NCBI RefSeq assembly: GCF_002157895.1
Contig: NZ_CP021377.1
Span: forward strand, 1,054,001 to 1,118,000
Length of the DNA stretch: 64,000 nt
Direction of reading: 5' to 3'
Source of the DNA: Oceanisphaera profunda
GTDB lineage: Bacteria > Pseudomonadota > Gammaproteobacteria > Enterobacterales > Aeromonadaceae
Position 1 is the first letter of the stretch, and the number at the start of each line of letters is the position of its first letter. This document shows positions 1 to 10,812 of the stretch, in pieces. The notes under the pieces are model-generated. The model saw only the letters and a program-made list of their open reading frames with translations, was not told the DNA's origin and made no database searches. A program made the position numbers and the translations under genes.

Positions 1-227
1 ACTTCACGCTGAGTGACCCCAGCTACGCGAGCTAATTCGCGCGCTATCCACTGAGTATTTTGACCGCGTTTGCGAATATAGAGCAAGATATGCTCGCCTT
101 CGCCGCAGGGTGCAAAGCCTAGATCTTCGCGCACTTTAAAATCTTCGGGCACGGTTTTTAAGCGGCCCGTAGCCGTAGGTTCACCGTGCAGATAATGCCA
201 TTCGCCTATCCCAGAAGTCGCTGTCAT
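1..227 (-). CDS. truD: tRNA pseudouridine(13) synthase TruD, N-terminal part
   Basis: Only the first 75 codons lie in the window; the gene runs off the left edge. The product begins [15 protein letters not shown] and continues with a [12 protein letters not shown] stretch and a [14 protein letters not shown] stretch. These are the typical N-terminal features of TruD, which converts U13 of tRNA-Glu to pseudouridine. The catalytic aspartate region lies outside the window. The start ATG overlaps the ispF stop by 4 bases (ATGA), indicating translational coupling in an ispD-ispF-truD order as in E. coli. Identification is from family resemblance and gene order. Confidence 0.88.
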   Translation of the reverse strand, partial: MTATSGIGEWHYLHGEPTATGRLKTVPEDFKVREDLGFAPCGEGEHILLYIRKRGQNTQWIARELARVAGVTQRE

Positions 228-700
228 AGTTGCACCAGCAGCACCACGGCTTCTGCCGCTATGCCTTCTTTACGGCCCACAAAACCCAGCTGTTCGGTGG
301 TGGTGGCCTTCACATTGATAAGGCTCACCGGCACTTGCAAATCGGCGGCGATATTAGCCACCATCGCATCGATAAACGGCGACAACTTAGGGGCTTGAGC
401 CAGTACGGTAATGTCTGCATTGGCTAAGGCGTAGCCGGCGGCAGCCACTTTATTGACCACATCGCGCAGCAAGATGCGGCTATCGACGCCTTTATAGGCA
501 GCGTCGGTATCGGGAAAATGGCGGCCAATATCACCGGCACCAATGGCGCCTAATAGCGCATCCGTGAGTGCGTGTAAAATGACGTCGCCGTCAGAGTGGG
601 CCAATAAGCCTTGCTCATAAGGCACGGCCACGCCGGCCAGAATACAGGGGCCTTCGCCACCAAATTTATGCACGTCAAAACCGTGTCCAATTCGCATCAT
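224..700 (-). CDS. ispF: 2-C-methyl-D-erythritol 2,4-cyclodiphosphate synthase
   Basis: IspF cyclises CDP-ME-2-phosphate to MEcPP in the non-mevalonate isoprenoid pathway, in the cytoplasm. The 158-residue product has the family's usual length. The metal-binding DxH motif is seen in GHGFDVHKF (residues 6-14), and the [18 protein letters not shown] segment around residues 35-52 contributes the third metal-binding histidine. Two tandem ATG codons open the gene (700 and 697), so the protein may start at either. It overlaps truD by 4 bases. A 233-base gap carrying a family A repeat separates it from ispD, where relatives usually have the genes abutting or fused. Confidence 0.95.
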   Translation of the reverse strand: MMRIGHGFDVHKFGGEGPCILAGVAVPYEQGLLAHSDGDVILHALTDALLGAIGAGDIGRHFPDTDAAYKGVDSRILLRDVVNKVAAAGYALANADITVLAQAPKLSPFIDAMVANIAADLQVPVSLINVKATTTEQLGFVGRKEGIAAEAVVLLVQL

Positions 701-778
701 GATTGTGATCTCTGTTGTCAGTTAAATACTGTCGTCTTACGCGGTACGCCACACGTTAAGGCAAGTTCAAAAGCTATT

Positions 779-926
779 TTTGCCACGGAATACACGGAAA
801 AAAACCGGAACAATTAAGATGAGATAAGAACGAAAACCTCTAGGTGTTAAGATCTTATAAACCATAAGCTATTTTGTCCTTTGAGCTAGCTCTTCGTCCG
901 TGTGCTTCCGTGTATTCCGTGGCAAA
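779..926. repeat. Family A inverted-repeat element, copy A1 (perfect arms)
   Basis: A 148-base element bounded by perfect 21-base inverted arms: 779-799 contains GCCACGGAATACACGGAA and 906-926 is its exact reverse complement. The interior is AT-rich and has no plausible gene. It sits between ispD and ispF, so a transcript crossing it could form a 21-bp stem. Related copies occur near 10526, 15583, 35438, 39032, 59216 and 60640. It resembles a non-autonomous MITE; mobility is inferred, not shown. Confidence 0.85.
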
Positions 927-933
927 GAAATCT

Positions 934-1662
934 TTAGCTCTTCTCTAAAAAAAAGCTCGCTAGTGCTAAGTCTTCGGGGCGGGTGATCTTAATATTGTCG
1001 GCGCGCCCAGCTACTAATTTGGGATTAAAGCCCGCCCACTCCATAGCTGAGGCTTCATCGGTAATGGTGATGCCCGCGGCCAGCGCGCCCGATAAGGCTT
1101 GGCGCAGGGTGTCAGTCGCAAAGCATTGCGGCGTCAGTGCGTGCCACAGTTCATCCCGCGATACGCTGTTAGCAATGGCCCCTTGGCCATCGCCGCGCTT
1201 CATGGTGTCGCGCACTTGGCTGGCTAAAATTGCGCCTTGAGCTTGGCGACCGGCGCCCATAACCGCATCTAGGTCGGCAGAATGTAAACAAGGGCGCGCC
1301 GCATCGTGTACCAATACCCAGTCGGTGTTCACATGCGCCAGTGCATTAAGCACCGTATCGGCCCGCTCAGCTCCGCCTAGCACTTGCTGAATACGCGGGT
1401 GTTGCGCCAAGGGTAACTGCTCAAACCAAGTATCGTGCTCTGCTGTGGCCACGATAATAGCGCCAATGGCGGGATGTTTAAGCAAACGCGTCAGGGTTTG
1501 TTCAAGTACTGTGCTGTCCGCCAACGTTAAATATTGCTTAGGCCTGTCGGCGGCCATGCGGCTACCAATGCCGGCTGCGGGCACGATGGCAGTATAAATA
1601 CCAAGATCAGCTACGGCATTAATTAAGGCATTAGTAGTCACACGGAGATCAGTTGCGCTCAT
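934..1662 (-). CDS. ispD: 2-C-methyl-D-erythritol 4-phosphate cytidylyltransferase
   Basis: IspD couples CTP and MEP to give CDP-ME, the step two before IspF. The 242-residue product shows the nucleotidyltransferase glycine-rich loop as IVPAAGIGSRM (around 26-36) with PKQYL following, the substrate-binding VHDAARPCL near the middle, and a C-terminal EGRADNIKITRPEDL-like segment (here AGRADNIKITRPEDLALA). The start at 1662 overlaps the ftsB stop by 4 bases, so translation is probably coupled. It gives about 20 residues before the first strand, slightly longer than E. coli IspD; an internal start is possible but none has a better context. Confidence 0.95.
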   Translation of the reverse strand: MSATDLRVTTNALINAVADLGIYTAIVPAAGIGSRMAADRPKQYLTLADSTVLEQTLTRLLKHPAIGAIIVATAEHDTWFEQLPLAQHPRIQQVLGGAERADTVLNALAHVNTDWVLVHDAARPCLHSADLDAVMGAGRQAQGAILASQVRDTMKRGDGQGAIANSVSRDELWHALTPQCFATDTLRQALSGALAAGITITDEASAMEWAGFNPKLVAGRADNIKITRPEDLALASFFLEKS

Positions 1663-1946
1663 GGGCTAGGTTTATCAGCAAGCAACAGTCGATAAAAGGT
1701 TTCGCCGGGTTTAATCATCCCCAGATCGTTACGCGCCAGCTCTTCCACTGCCGCCAGTCCTTTATTGAGATCTTCAATTTCCCGATACAATAAAGCGTTA
1801 CGGGTCACCAATTGTTCGTTATCGTCCATTTGACGAGTCACGTAGCTTTGAGCTTCATTGTATTCCGCCAAGCCATTTTTGCCCCGCCACAGATCATATT
1901 GCAGGGTACATAACACGGCGAGCAGTATTAGGGTTAGAATGCGCAT
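1659..1946 (-). CDS. ftsB: Cell division protein FtsB
   Basis: A 95-residue bitopic membrane protein of the divisome FtsQLB complex. A short N-terminal tail leads into one membrane segment (about residues 3-20), then a periplasmic coiled coil with the conserved ARNDLGMIKPGETFYRLL segment (about 71-88) that marks FtsB. It is followed by ispD with a 4-base overlap, the usual gammaproteobacterial arrangement. Eno lies upstream on the same strand, separated by a terminator-like hairpin, so ftsB-ispD-ispF-truD probably has its own promoter in 1947-1994. Confidence 0.94.
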   Translation of the reverse strand: MRILTLILLAVLCTLQYDLWRGKNGLAEYNEAQSYVTRQMDDNEQLVTRNALLYREIEDLNKGLAAVEELARNDLGMIKPGETFYRLLLADKPSP

Positions 1947-1994
1947 GCTTCCTCCACGAATAGGCGGCTAGTTTCCCATATTCGGGCGCCGAAC

Positions 1995-2024
1995 AAAAGA
2001 AACCCCGCACAGGGCGGGGTTTCA
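1995..2024 (-). terminator. Intrinsic terminator downstream of eno
   Basis: GAAACCCCGC and GCGGGGTTTC form a 10-bp stem around a short ACAGG-like loop. On the minus strand the stem is followed by TCTTTTGTTC, a modest U-rich tract. It lies 70 bases past the eno stop and before ftsB. Confidence 0.75.
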
Positions 2025-2092
2025 TGTTTCGCTTTCATCAAGTTAGCCAGTTCGCGGCACAAATTTTGCCACTCAGCGGGCCGTTTACTTAA

Positions 2093-3397
<1,305 letters not shown>

Positions 3398-3443
3398 CTA
3401 ACTTCCTCTATTAGTTGAAAGGTAAAAACGGGATCAAGCACTA

Positions 3444-3473
3444 AAAAATACGGCCGAGCTTCATGCTCAGCCG
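3444..3473 (-). terminator. Hairpin between pyrG and eno
   Basis: CGGCCGAGC and GCTCAGCCG form a stem with a TTCAT loop. On the minus strand it is followed by TATTTTTTAG. It could end or attenuate pyrG transcripts before eno; some read-through to eno is likely given the usual operon. Confidence 0.65.
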
Positions 3474-3483
3474 TGATGTTAGG

Positions 3484-5226
<1,743 letters not shown>

Positions 5227-5228
5227 CT

Positions 5229-5252
5229 AGCGCCGAGCACCAAGCGCCAAGC
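5229..5252. repeat. Family B half-element, copy B1
   Basis: AGCGCCGAGCACCAAGCGCC followed by AAGC matches the left arm of the complete family B elements near 29078, 41564 and 58050, but no right arm follows. It is followed directly by other repeat families, so this is probably a remnant. Confidence 0.6.
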
Positions 5253-5324
5253 GGGAGCAAACTCGAGGCCTGTACATCAGAACCTGCGGCGCAGGTTTTA
5301 GCTTTGTAGCAGCCAACTTTTCTG

Positions 5325-5446
5325 TTGTAGCCAGCCGTCTCTTTAGTAAAGAGGACTTCGCTGGGCCAGCATAGCTGGATGGTTTAAATCAAAAAACAGA
5401 CAGTGCCGAAGTCCTCTTTACCTAAGAGACCGGCACACTGCAAAAG
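5325..5446. repeat. Family C inverted-repeat element, copy C1
   Basis: Starts TTGTAG and ends CTGCAAAAG. Inside are near-perfect arms of 24 bases at 5337-5360 and 5407-5430, built round CTCTTTA and GAGGACTTCG. The spacer holds the smaller palindrome CCAGCATAGCTGG. No coding capacity. A short related palindrome (AACCTGCGGCGCAGGTTTT, 5281-5299) precedes it and recurs in altered form near 28050. Confidence 0.75.
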
Positions 5447-5455
5447 ATGTCGCAC

Positions 5456-5568
5456 TTGTAGGCGCCGCTTCTTTTACATAGATAGTATTCGGTGGGCCTG
5501 CATAGCAGGCTTTTTAAGATTTAAGGATAAAACAAAACCGTGCCGAATAAATTGGCACACTACAAAAG
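5456..5568. repeat. Family C inverted-repeat element, copy C2
   Basis: Bounded by CTTGTAGG at the left and CACTACAAAAG at the right. It holds the spacer palindrome GCCTGCATAGCAGGC and a GTGCCGAATAAATTGGCAC stem. It directly follows C1, so 5224-5568 is a run of three or four repeat elements filling the pyrG-tenA gap; no gene was found there. Confidence 0.7.
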
Positions 5569-5709
5569 CATAAACCTTGTAGGTTCCATATCTAGCACAT
5601 TTAAACGCTTGATATAAATAGGAAAGTAGACAGAATGATTCTACCTCCTAAGCATGACCTAGGTCACAGTTTGTCAGGAGCTAATGGCACATTCACAAAA
5701 GGACATGAA

Positions 5710-6378
5710 ATGAGCTTTACCTTCGAAGATTTAAAAAAAGATAACCTTGAGCCTTGGACGGATTATATTCAGCACGATTTTGTGCGCCAGCTTGGCGACG
5801 GCACCTTGGCGCCGAAGGCATTTCGCCATTATTTAAAACAGGATTATCTGTTTTTAATTCAGTTTGGTCGTGCCTTTGCTCTGGCCGCTTATAAAAGCCC
5901 TACGCTTGCTGACCTGCGCCACGCCAAAGCCGGCTTCGATGCCATTATCGACTTAGAGCTTGGCCTGCATATCGACTACTGCCAGCAATGGGGCATCAGT
6001 GAGCAAGACTTGGCGGACTTACCCGAAGCTCGCGCCACACTGGCCTACACCCGTTATGTATTAGATACCGGTAATCGCGGCGACTTATTAGACATGCACG
6101 TAGCACTGGCTCCTTGCTTGGTAGGTTATGCGGAAGTGGCGCGCTGGTTGATTGAGCAGCCTGAAACCATTCGTGGCGATAACAATCCGTACGAAGCCTG
6201 GCTTGCCATGTACGAAAGTGCGGAGTTTCAAGCAGCGGCGCAAGCCGAACGCGCTTGGCTTAACGAACGTTTAGCGGATGTCACCCCCACTCGTTTTAAA
6301 CAACTGAGCCGCATCTTTAACGATGCCACCCGCCTAGAAATCGACTTCTGGGGCATGGGATTGAATCAGCAGATGTAA
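5710..6378 (+). CDS. tenA: Aminopyrimidine aminohydrolase / thiaminase II, TenA family
   Basis: TenA enzymes hydrolyse thiamine breakdown products (formylaminopyrimidine/aminopyrimidine) to HMP for thiamine salvage. The 222-residue protein has the usual length. The catalytic cysteine lies in HVALAPCLVGYAEVARWL (cysteine near residue 138), and the conserved acidic residue in the C-terminal RIFNDATRLEIDFWGMGL. The start at 5710 was chosen because AAAGGA lies about 7 bases upstream and the family begins here; an in-frame ATG at 5635 would add 25 unrelated residues. It stands alone with no thi genes, and no TPP riboswitch was recognised upstream. Confidence 0.92.
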   Translation: MSFTFEDLKKDNLEPWTDYIQHDFVRQLGDGTLAPKAFRHYLKQDYLFLIQFGRAFALAAYKSPTLADLRHAKAGFDAIIDLELGLHIDYCQQWGISEQDLADLPEARATLAYTRYVLDTGNRGDLLDMHVALAPCLVGYAEVARWLIEQPETIRGDNNPYEAWLAMYESAEFQAAAQAERAWLNERLADVTPTRFKQLSRIFNDATRLEIDFWGMGLNQQM

Positions 6379-6384
6379 GAGACG

Positions 6385-6482
6385 GTGAGGGGTGAGACGT
6401 TAAATTTGTAGGGGTCGATTTTAATCGTCCGATTTTGGTCGAATAAATTCGACCCTACAACAGGCCTGTGCCCACCCCTCAC
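6385..6482. repeat. Nested palindromes: family E arms around a family C core
   Basis: Outer arms GTGAGGGGTG (6385-6394) and CACCCCTCAC (6473-6482) are exact inverted repeats. Inside them lies a second palindrome, TTGTAGGGGTCGA (6406-6418) against TCGACCCTACAA (6449-6460), separated by an AT-rich core with its own TTCGACC-like symmetry. This looks like one small element inside another. The rest of 6483-6624 shows nothing recognisable beyond a further CTCACTCCTCAC tract near 6615. Confidence 0.65.
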
Positions 6483-6624
6483 TTGGTCGTCGAGGAGTGC
6501 AACGACGCGGCAAAGAGGGAATAAAGACGCATAACAACAGAGCGCAGAGCGGCGTAAGCTAACGCGAAATCTTGACGTTCAACAGAGTATCTCCAAAAAC
6601 GAATCTCTATTTTTACCTCACTCC

Positions 6625-7566
6625 TCACAATAATTTTTCCAGCTCCGGTAACACCTCGAACAAATCCGCCACTAAACCGTAATCCGCCACTTCAAAAATG
6701 GCCGCGTCTGCATCTTTGTTGATGGCCACTATCACCTTGGACTCTTTCATGCCGGCCAGATGCTGGATTGCGCCCGACAGCCCTACTGCGATATACAGCT
6801 CAGGTGCCACTATTTTACCGGTTTGTCCTACCTGCATATCATTGGCAGCAAAGCCCGCATCCACAGCCGCGCGCGTGGCCCCAATAGCGGCGTTTAATTT
6901 ATCGGCAAGCTGCGCTAACAAGGCAAAATTTTCTTTGCTGCCTAAGCCGCGCCCTCCCGAGATCACCACCCGCGCGGACGTTAGCTCGGGCCGGGCACTT
7001 TGGCTGAGTTGCTCGCTAACAAAGTGGCAACGAGTACTGTATTCGATTGCCGCCAGTTGTTTTATCTCGGCGCTATTGCTGTCAGTGCCATGCTCACCGG
7101 CATCGGCTGAGGCAAAGGCCGTAGTACGCACCGTAAGCAGCTTAATATCATCGAGCGCCTGCACGGTGGTAATGGCGTTGCCCGCATAAATAGGTCGGCG
7201 AAAAGTATCGGGGGATTCTATGGCCAGCACTTCAGATACCATGCCCACATCCAATAACGCCGCCACCCTAGGCAAGAGGTTTTTACCGGTGGTGGTCGCC
7301 GCAGCCACTATATAAAGATAATTTTTTGCCAGAGATTCAATAAGCGCGGCGCAGGGCTCGGCTAACTGATGTTGATAATCAGGAGCGTCCGCCACTAGCA
7401 CAGTGCGCACCGCAAATTTGGCCGCCGCCTTAGCCACCGCTTGGCATTGATCTCCCATGATCAGTAGATCAATCTCACCTCCCAACTCAGTGGCGGCAGT
7501 GAGCGCATGCAAGGTGGCGGAGTTAAGCTGGGTATTATCGTGCTCGGCTATCAGCAAACAGGTCAT
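6625..7566 (-). CDS. etfA: Electron transfer flavoprotein alpha subunit
   Basis: EtfA pairs with EtfB to bind FAD and carry electrons from acyl-CoA dehydrogenases (here very likely LiuA) to ETF-QO. The 313-residue protein has the N-terminal ETF domain and the C-terminal FAD-binding domain. The latter is shown by VVISGGRGLGSKENF (about 199-213), the QVGQTGKIVAPELYIAVGLSG segment split by the usual pattern, and IVAINKDADAAIFEVADYGLVADL near the end. Its start overlaps the etfB stop by 4 bases (ATGA), so the subunits are translationally coupled. Confidence 0.97.
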   Translation of the reverse strand: MTCLLIAEHDNTQLNSATLHALTAATELGGEIDLLIMGDQCQAVAKAAAKFAVRTVLVADAPDYQHQLAEPCAALIESLAKNYLYIVAAATTTGKNLLPRVAALLDVGMVSEVLAIESPDTFRRPIYAGNAITTVQALDDIKLLTVRTTAFASADAGEHGTDSNSAEIKQLAAIEYSTRCHFVSEQLSQSARPELTSARVVISGGRGLGSKENFALLAQLADKLNAAIGATRAAVDAGFAANDMQVGQTGKIVAPELYIAVGLSGAIQHLAGMKESKVIVAINKDADAAIFEVADYGLVADLFEVLPELEKLL

Positions 7567-8336
7567 AGGATCACCTTAATGTCGTGTTTGAGTTTATCGA
7601 CCAGCTCGGCGGCATCTTTTACCTTAATGCCCGCTTTGCGCTTGGCCGGCGCCGTCACTTTAAGCTGTTGGCTGTGTTGTTTTAAAACCACAGCTAGCTC
7701 ACTGATAGGCAGTATTTCTAGCGGCTTTTGCTTGGCTTTCATTATATTGGGTAAAGAGGCATAACGTGGCTGATTAAGCCGCAAGTCTGTGGTTACCACT
7801 GCTGGCAATTCGAGCAATAGCGTTTGCAAGCCGCCGTCTATCTCGCGGGTTACCGTTAGCTGTTCCCCCTCTAAAGTTAGCTGTGAAGCAAAGGTGGCTT
7901 GGGGCCAATTGAGCAAGCCGGCTAACATTTGCCCGACTTGGTTATTGTCCGTATCTATCGACTGCTTGCCGAGTAATACCAATTGTGGCTGCTCTTGCTT
8001 CACCAATTTAGCCAGTATTTTGGCCACATTAAGCGGCTCAATTGTTTGGTCGGTGCTACTCGCTGTTTGTTCAGTACTAATTAAGAGCGCCCTATCTGCC
8101 CCCAGCGCCAGCGCGGTACGTAATTGTTCTTGTGCCACTGCTGGCCCTATAGATACGGCAATAATTTCCGACACCCAACCTGCCTCTTTCATGCGCACCG
8201 CTTCTTCAAGGGCAATCTCGCAAAATGGGTTGGCCGCCATTTTGACGTTATTCAGCTCCACGGCGCTTTCGTCCGCTTTAACACGAATTTTAACGTGATA
8301 ATCGATGACCCTCTTTATCGTAACCAGTACTTTCAT
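7563..8336 (-). CDS. etfB: Electron transfer flavoprotein beta subunit
   Basis: First gene of the etfBA pair, 257 residues (family about 250). Signatures: MKVLVTIKRVIDYHVKIRV at the N-terminus, NPFCEIALEEAVRMKEAG (about 37-54) binding AMP, LLGKQSIDTDNNQVGQMLAGLL (about 120-141), and a C-terminal lysine-rich tail with PAKRKAGIKVKD. A GGAGG-type site (GGCGGAGGCGCT) precedes the ATG. It is divergent from ETF-QO with 159 bases between, so a shared promoter region for the electron-transfer system is likely at 8337-8495. Confidence 0.96.
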   Translation of the reverse strand: MKVLVTIKRVIDYHVKIRVKADESAVELNNVKMAANPFCEIALEEAVRMKEAGWVSEIIAVSIGPAVAQEQLRTALALGADRALLISTEQTASSTDQTIEPLNVAKILAKLVKQEQPQLVLLGKQSIDTDNNQVGQMLAGLLNWPQATFASQLTLEGEQLTVTREIDGGLQTLLLELPAVVTTDLRLNQPRYASLPNIMKAKQKPLEILPISELAVVLKQHSQQLKVTAPAKRKAGIKVKDAAELVDKLKHDIKVIL

Positions 8337-8495
8337 AGCGCCTCCGCCAGCTCACAAGCTCGCCTTAATACTAGTCAAAAGTGCCGCCACTGCCGTTTTC
8401 CGCTTTGTTAAATATCACAATCAATACAATACTTTAGTCAGGCTCTACATCCATGACTCAACGTACGCACAATCCCTTACCCAACGAGGCCAGCC

Positions 8496-10211
8496 ATGCC
8501 AAGAGAAGCGATGGAGTTTGATGTGATCATAGTGGGCGCGGGTCCGGCCGGTTTATCGGCGGCGTGTCGCTTGATGCAAGCCGACAAACAAGCAGGTCAA
8601 ACGCTTAACGTATGCGTGCTAGAAAAAGGTGCCGAGGTAGGTGCCCATATTTTATCCGGCGCCCTGCTCGACACCCGCGCCTTAGACGAATTATTCCCCG
8701 ATTGGCAAGCGCGCGGTGCACCGATAGCAATGGCAGTAGCAGACGAGCACTTTTATATGCTGAGCAGCGAACAAGGCGGCATTGAGGTGCCTCACGGCGT
8801 GCTGCCTCCCCCCTTACTTAATCCGCATTCTTATATCATCAGCTTAGGTAACTTATGCCGCTGGTTGGCTCGCCAAGCCGAGCAATTAGGCGTGACTATT
8901 TTCACCGGCTTTGCGGCCCAAGCGCCTATTTATAATGAACAAGGTGCTGTGTGTGGCGTCGTTACTGGTGATTTAGGCGTAGCAGCGGATGGCAGCCAAA
9001 AGGCGAACTATGTGCCCGGCATTGAACTGCGTGCGCCGGTTACCTTATTTGCCGAGGGCAGCCGTGGCCATATTGGCAAAGAGCTAATTACGCGCTTTAA
9101 ATTAGATGAAGGCAAAGACACCCAACATTATGCCTTAGGCATCAAAGAGTTGTGGCAAGTAGCCCCTGAGCGTCATCAACCGGGCTTAGTGATACACGGC
9201 AGTGGCTGGCCTTTGACTCAAGCAAACGGGGGCTTTTTTATGTATCACGGCGAGCAACAACAAGTGGCGGTAGGTTTGGTGGTCGACTTAAATTATCGCA
9301 ACCCTTGGCTCGACCCTTTTTCAGAGCTGCAACGGCTGAAGCATCATCCGCTACTGTCGCGCTATTTATATGATGGCCAACGGCTCAGCTATGGCGCGCG
9401 CACCTTAACCAAGGGCGGATTGAATGCCTTGCCGCGCATGACTATGCCGGGGGCGTTCTTATTAGGCTGCGATGCGGGCACCTTGAATGGTGCCAAGATT
9501 AAGGGCATTCACACCGCCATGAAATCCGGCATGCTGGCCGCCGATGCCGTGCTGAACGCTTGGCCTAATTCTGATGCTAGCTCTGGTTTTAGTGCTGGTG
9601 CCAATTCTGGTTTGAGTTCTGATGTGAGCTCTGGTTTGGCGCAATTCCAAACCAAATCAAGCCAGCATTTTAATCAGATTTTTACCCAAAGCTGGGTGCA
9701 TCAAGAACTCGCGGACAGCAAAAACTTTGTGCTCGCGCTGCATAGATTTGGCCCTTGGTTAGGCGGCGTGGTTAATTATCTAAATCACAACTGGTTTAAT
9801 GCCAAGTTACCCTTTGCAGCGCAAGATAAAACGCCCGATCACGCGAGTTTGGCCTTGGCCGACAGCCAACCGAACATTGCATATCCCAAGCCAGACGGCC
9901 AACTGTCTTTCGATCGCCTGTCATCTGTGTATTTGGCTAATACTCAACATGAGGAGGATCAGCCCTGCCATTTGATATTAGCGGATCCATTGTTACCACT
10001 GCGGGATAACTTGCCGCTGTATCAGGAGCCCGCCCAGCGCTATTGCCCTGCCGGTGTCTACGAGGTCGTGAGCCAAGAACAGGAGCTGAAATTTCAGATA
10101 AACGCCGCCAACTGCATACATTGCAAGGCCTGTGATATTAAGGATCCTGCACAAAACATCCATTGGACGCCGCCCGAGGGCGGCTCAGGGCCTAATTATC
10201 CGAATATGTAA
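8496..10211 (+). CDS. Electron transfer flavoprotein-ubiquinone oxidoreductase
   Basis: ETF-QO takes electrons from reduced ETF and reduces membrane ubiquinone. The 571-residue protein opens MPREAMEFDVIIVGAGPAGLS, an FAD-binding GxGxxG fold; the family begins with this MxRExMEFD pattern, which supports the start at 8496. GAHILSGALLD, GCDAGTLNGAKIKGIHTAMKSG and the C-terminal CxxCxxC cluster motif in NCIHCKACDIKDPAQNI (with the earlier YCPAGVYE cysteine) mark the 4Fe-4S domain. Residues 358-381 are an unusual Ser/Gly-rich insertion with a repeated SSG pattern at a point where relatives have a short loop. Divergent from etfBA. Confidence 0.96.
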   Translation: MPREAMEFDVIIVGAGPAGLSAACRLMQADKQAGQTLNVCVLEKGAEVGAHILSGALLDTRALDELFPDWQARGAPIAMAVADEHFYMLSSEQGGIEVPHGVLPPPLLNPHSYIISLGNLCRWLARQAEQLGVTIFTGFAAQAPIYNEQGAVCGVVTGDLGVAADGSQKANYVPGIELRAPVTLFAEGSRGHIGKELITRFKLDEGKDTQHYALGIKELWQVAPERHQPGLVIHGSGWPLTQANGGFFMYHGEQQQVAVGLVVDLNYRNPWLDPFSELQRLKHHPLLSRYLYDGQRLSYGARTLTKGGLNALPRMTMPGAFLLGCDAGTLNGAKIKGIHTAMKSGMLAADAVLNAWPNSDASSGFSAGANSGLSSDVSSGLAQFQTKSSQHFNQIFTQSWVHQELADSKNFVLALHRFGPWLGGVVNYLNHNWFNAKLPFAAQDKTPDHASLALADSQPNIAYPKPDGQLSFDRLSSVYLANTQHEEDQPCHLILADPLLPLRDNLPLYQEPAQRYCPAGVYEVVSQEQELKFQINAANCIHCKACDIKDPAQNIHWTPPEGGSGPNYPNM

Positions 10212-10245
10212 TGCCGCAGCCATTAGCGGAAAAAGTACAAAAAAA

Positions 10246-10292
10246 TCCCCGAAGCGGCAGCTTCTAATAAAAAGAATCTGCGTCTTCGGGGA
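10246..10292 (-). terminator. Long imperfect hairpin after the ETF-QO gene
   Basis: TCCCCGAAG (10246-10254) pairs with CTTCGGGGA (10284-10292), and inner segments GCAG-CTTCT and AGAAT-CTGC extend the stem around an AATAAAA loop. Seven A bases just before it become a U tract only on the minus strand, so it would best terminate leftward transcripts from the SDR gene. It may also protect the ETF-QO 3' end. The remaining part of 10293-10525 shows nothing recognisable. Confidence 0.55.
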
Positions 10293-10525
10293 CATGTGCA
10301 TTGTTATTATTCAGCGCTATTTTTATTGGCTGTCTTGTTATAGAAGCAGACAGTTATTTTCGGCACTCCCGCTTATAACGCACCGCAAAATTTTATGTCC
10401 CATCCCAACATTAAACAAGCTAGACTTTAGTCCTACTCCAGCTCTACTCACAGCCGTTACCCCTCGATTAGCCAAAGCATTGCTTAGCACATTATACCAA
10501 TCAGGAAAACTAACTGATCAAAACC

Positions 10526-10750
10526 TTTTCGCAACGGAACCCACGGAAGAACACGGAAAAATAGTGCTCAAATCTGACAAAGCCAAAACTAAGATAAAAG
10601 GCTTTAATAGGTAAGAGCTACCCCCCCCTCCTTACAATAAGCTGGTTCTTACAATAAATAAGCTCTTGCTCCCTGTCACTTGTCGATCTTATCCCATCTT
10701 AATTGTTCCGTGCTTATCGTAAACAGAGAGCAGCGTTCTTACGTTGCAAG
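10526..10750. repeat. Family A inverted-repeat element, copy A2 (degraded)
   Basis: The left arm reads GCAACGGAACCCACGGAAGA and is followed by ACACGGAA. The right arm has AATTGTTCCGTGCTTATCG, then an extra segment ending GTTCTTACGTTGC. Arms match family A but with several differences and extra length, so this is a degenerate copy. It occupies most of the gap between ETF-QO and the SDR gene, and no gene was found in it. Confidence 0.65.
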
Positions 10751-10812
10751 ATTGGTTCTGGATCTAGAACTAAAAGTGATCATTATTTTACTTAGAATGG
10801 TATTAGTTAAAA

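Noticed and set aside
5379-5709. Possible TPP riboswitch upstream of tenA
   Set aside because: The conserved CTGAGA and ACCTGAT-type core is absent; the region is repeat elements.
7789-8298. A 169-codon plus-strand frame over etfB
   Set aside because: Antisense shadow of a well-recognised gene, with odd Ser/Cys-rich composition and no motif.
10132-10614. A 160-codon plus-strand frame over the 3' end of ETF-QO and the following gap
   Set aside because: It overlaps the iron-sulfur domain codons out of frame, passes through a hairpin and a family A repeat, and matches no known family.
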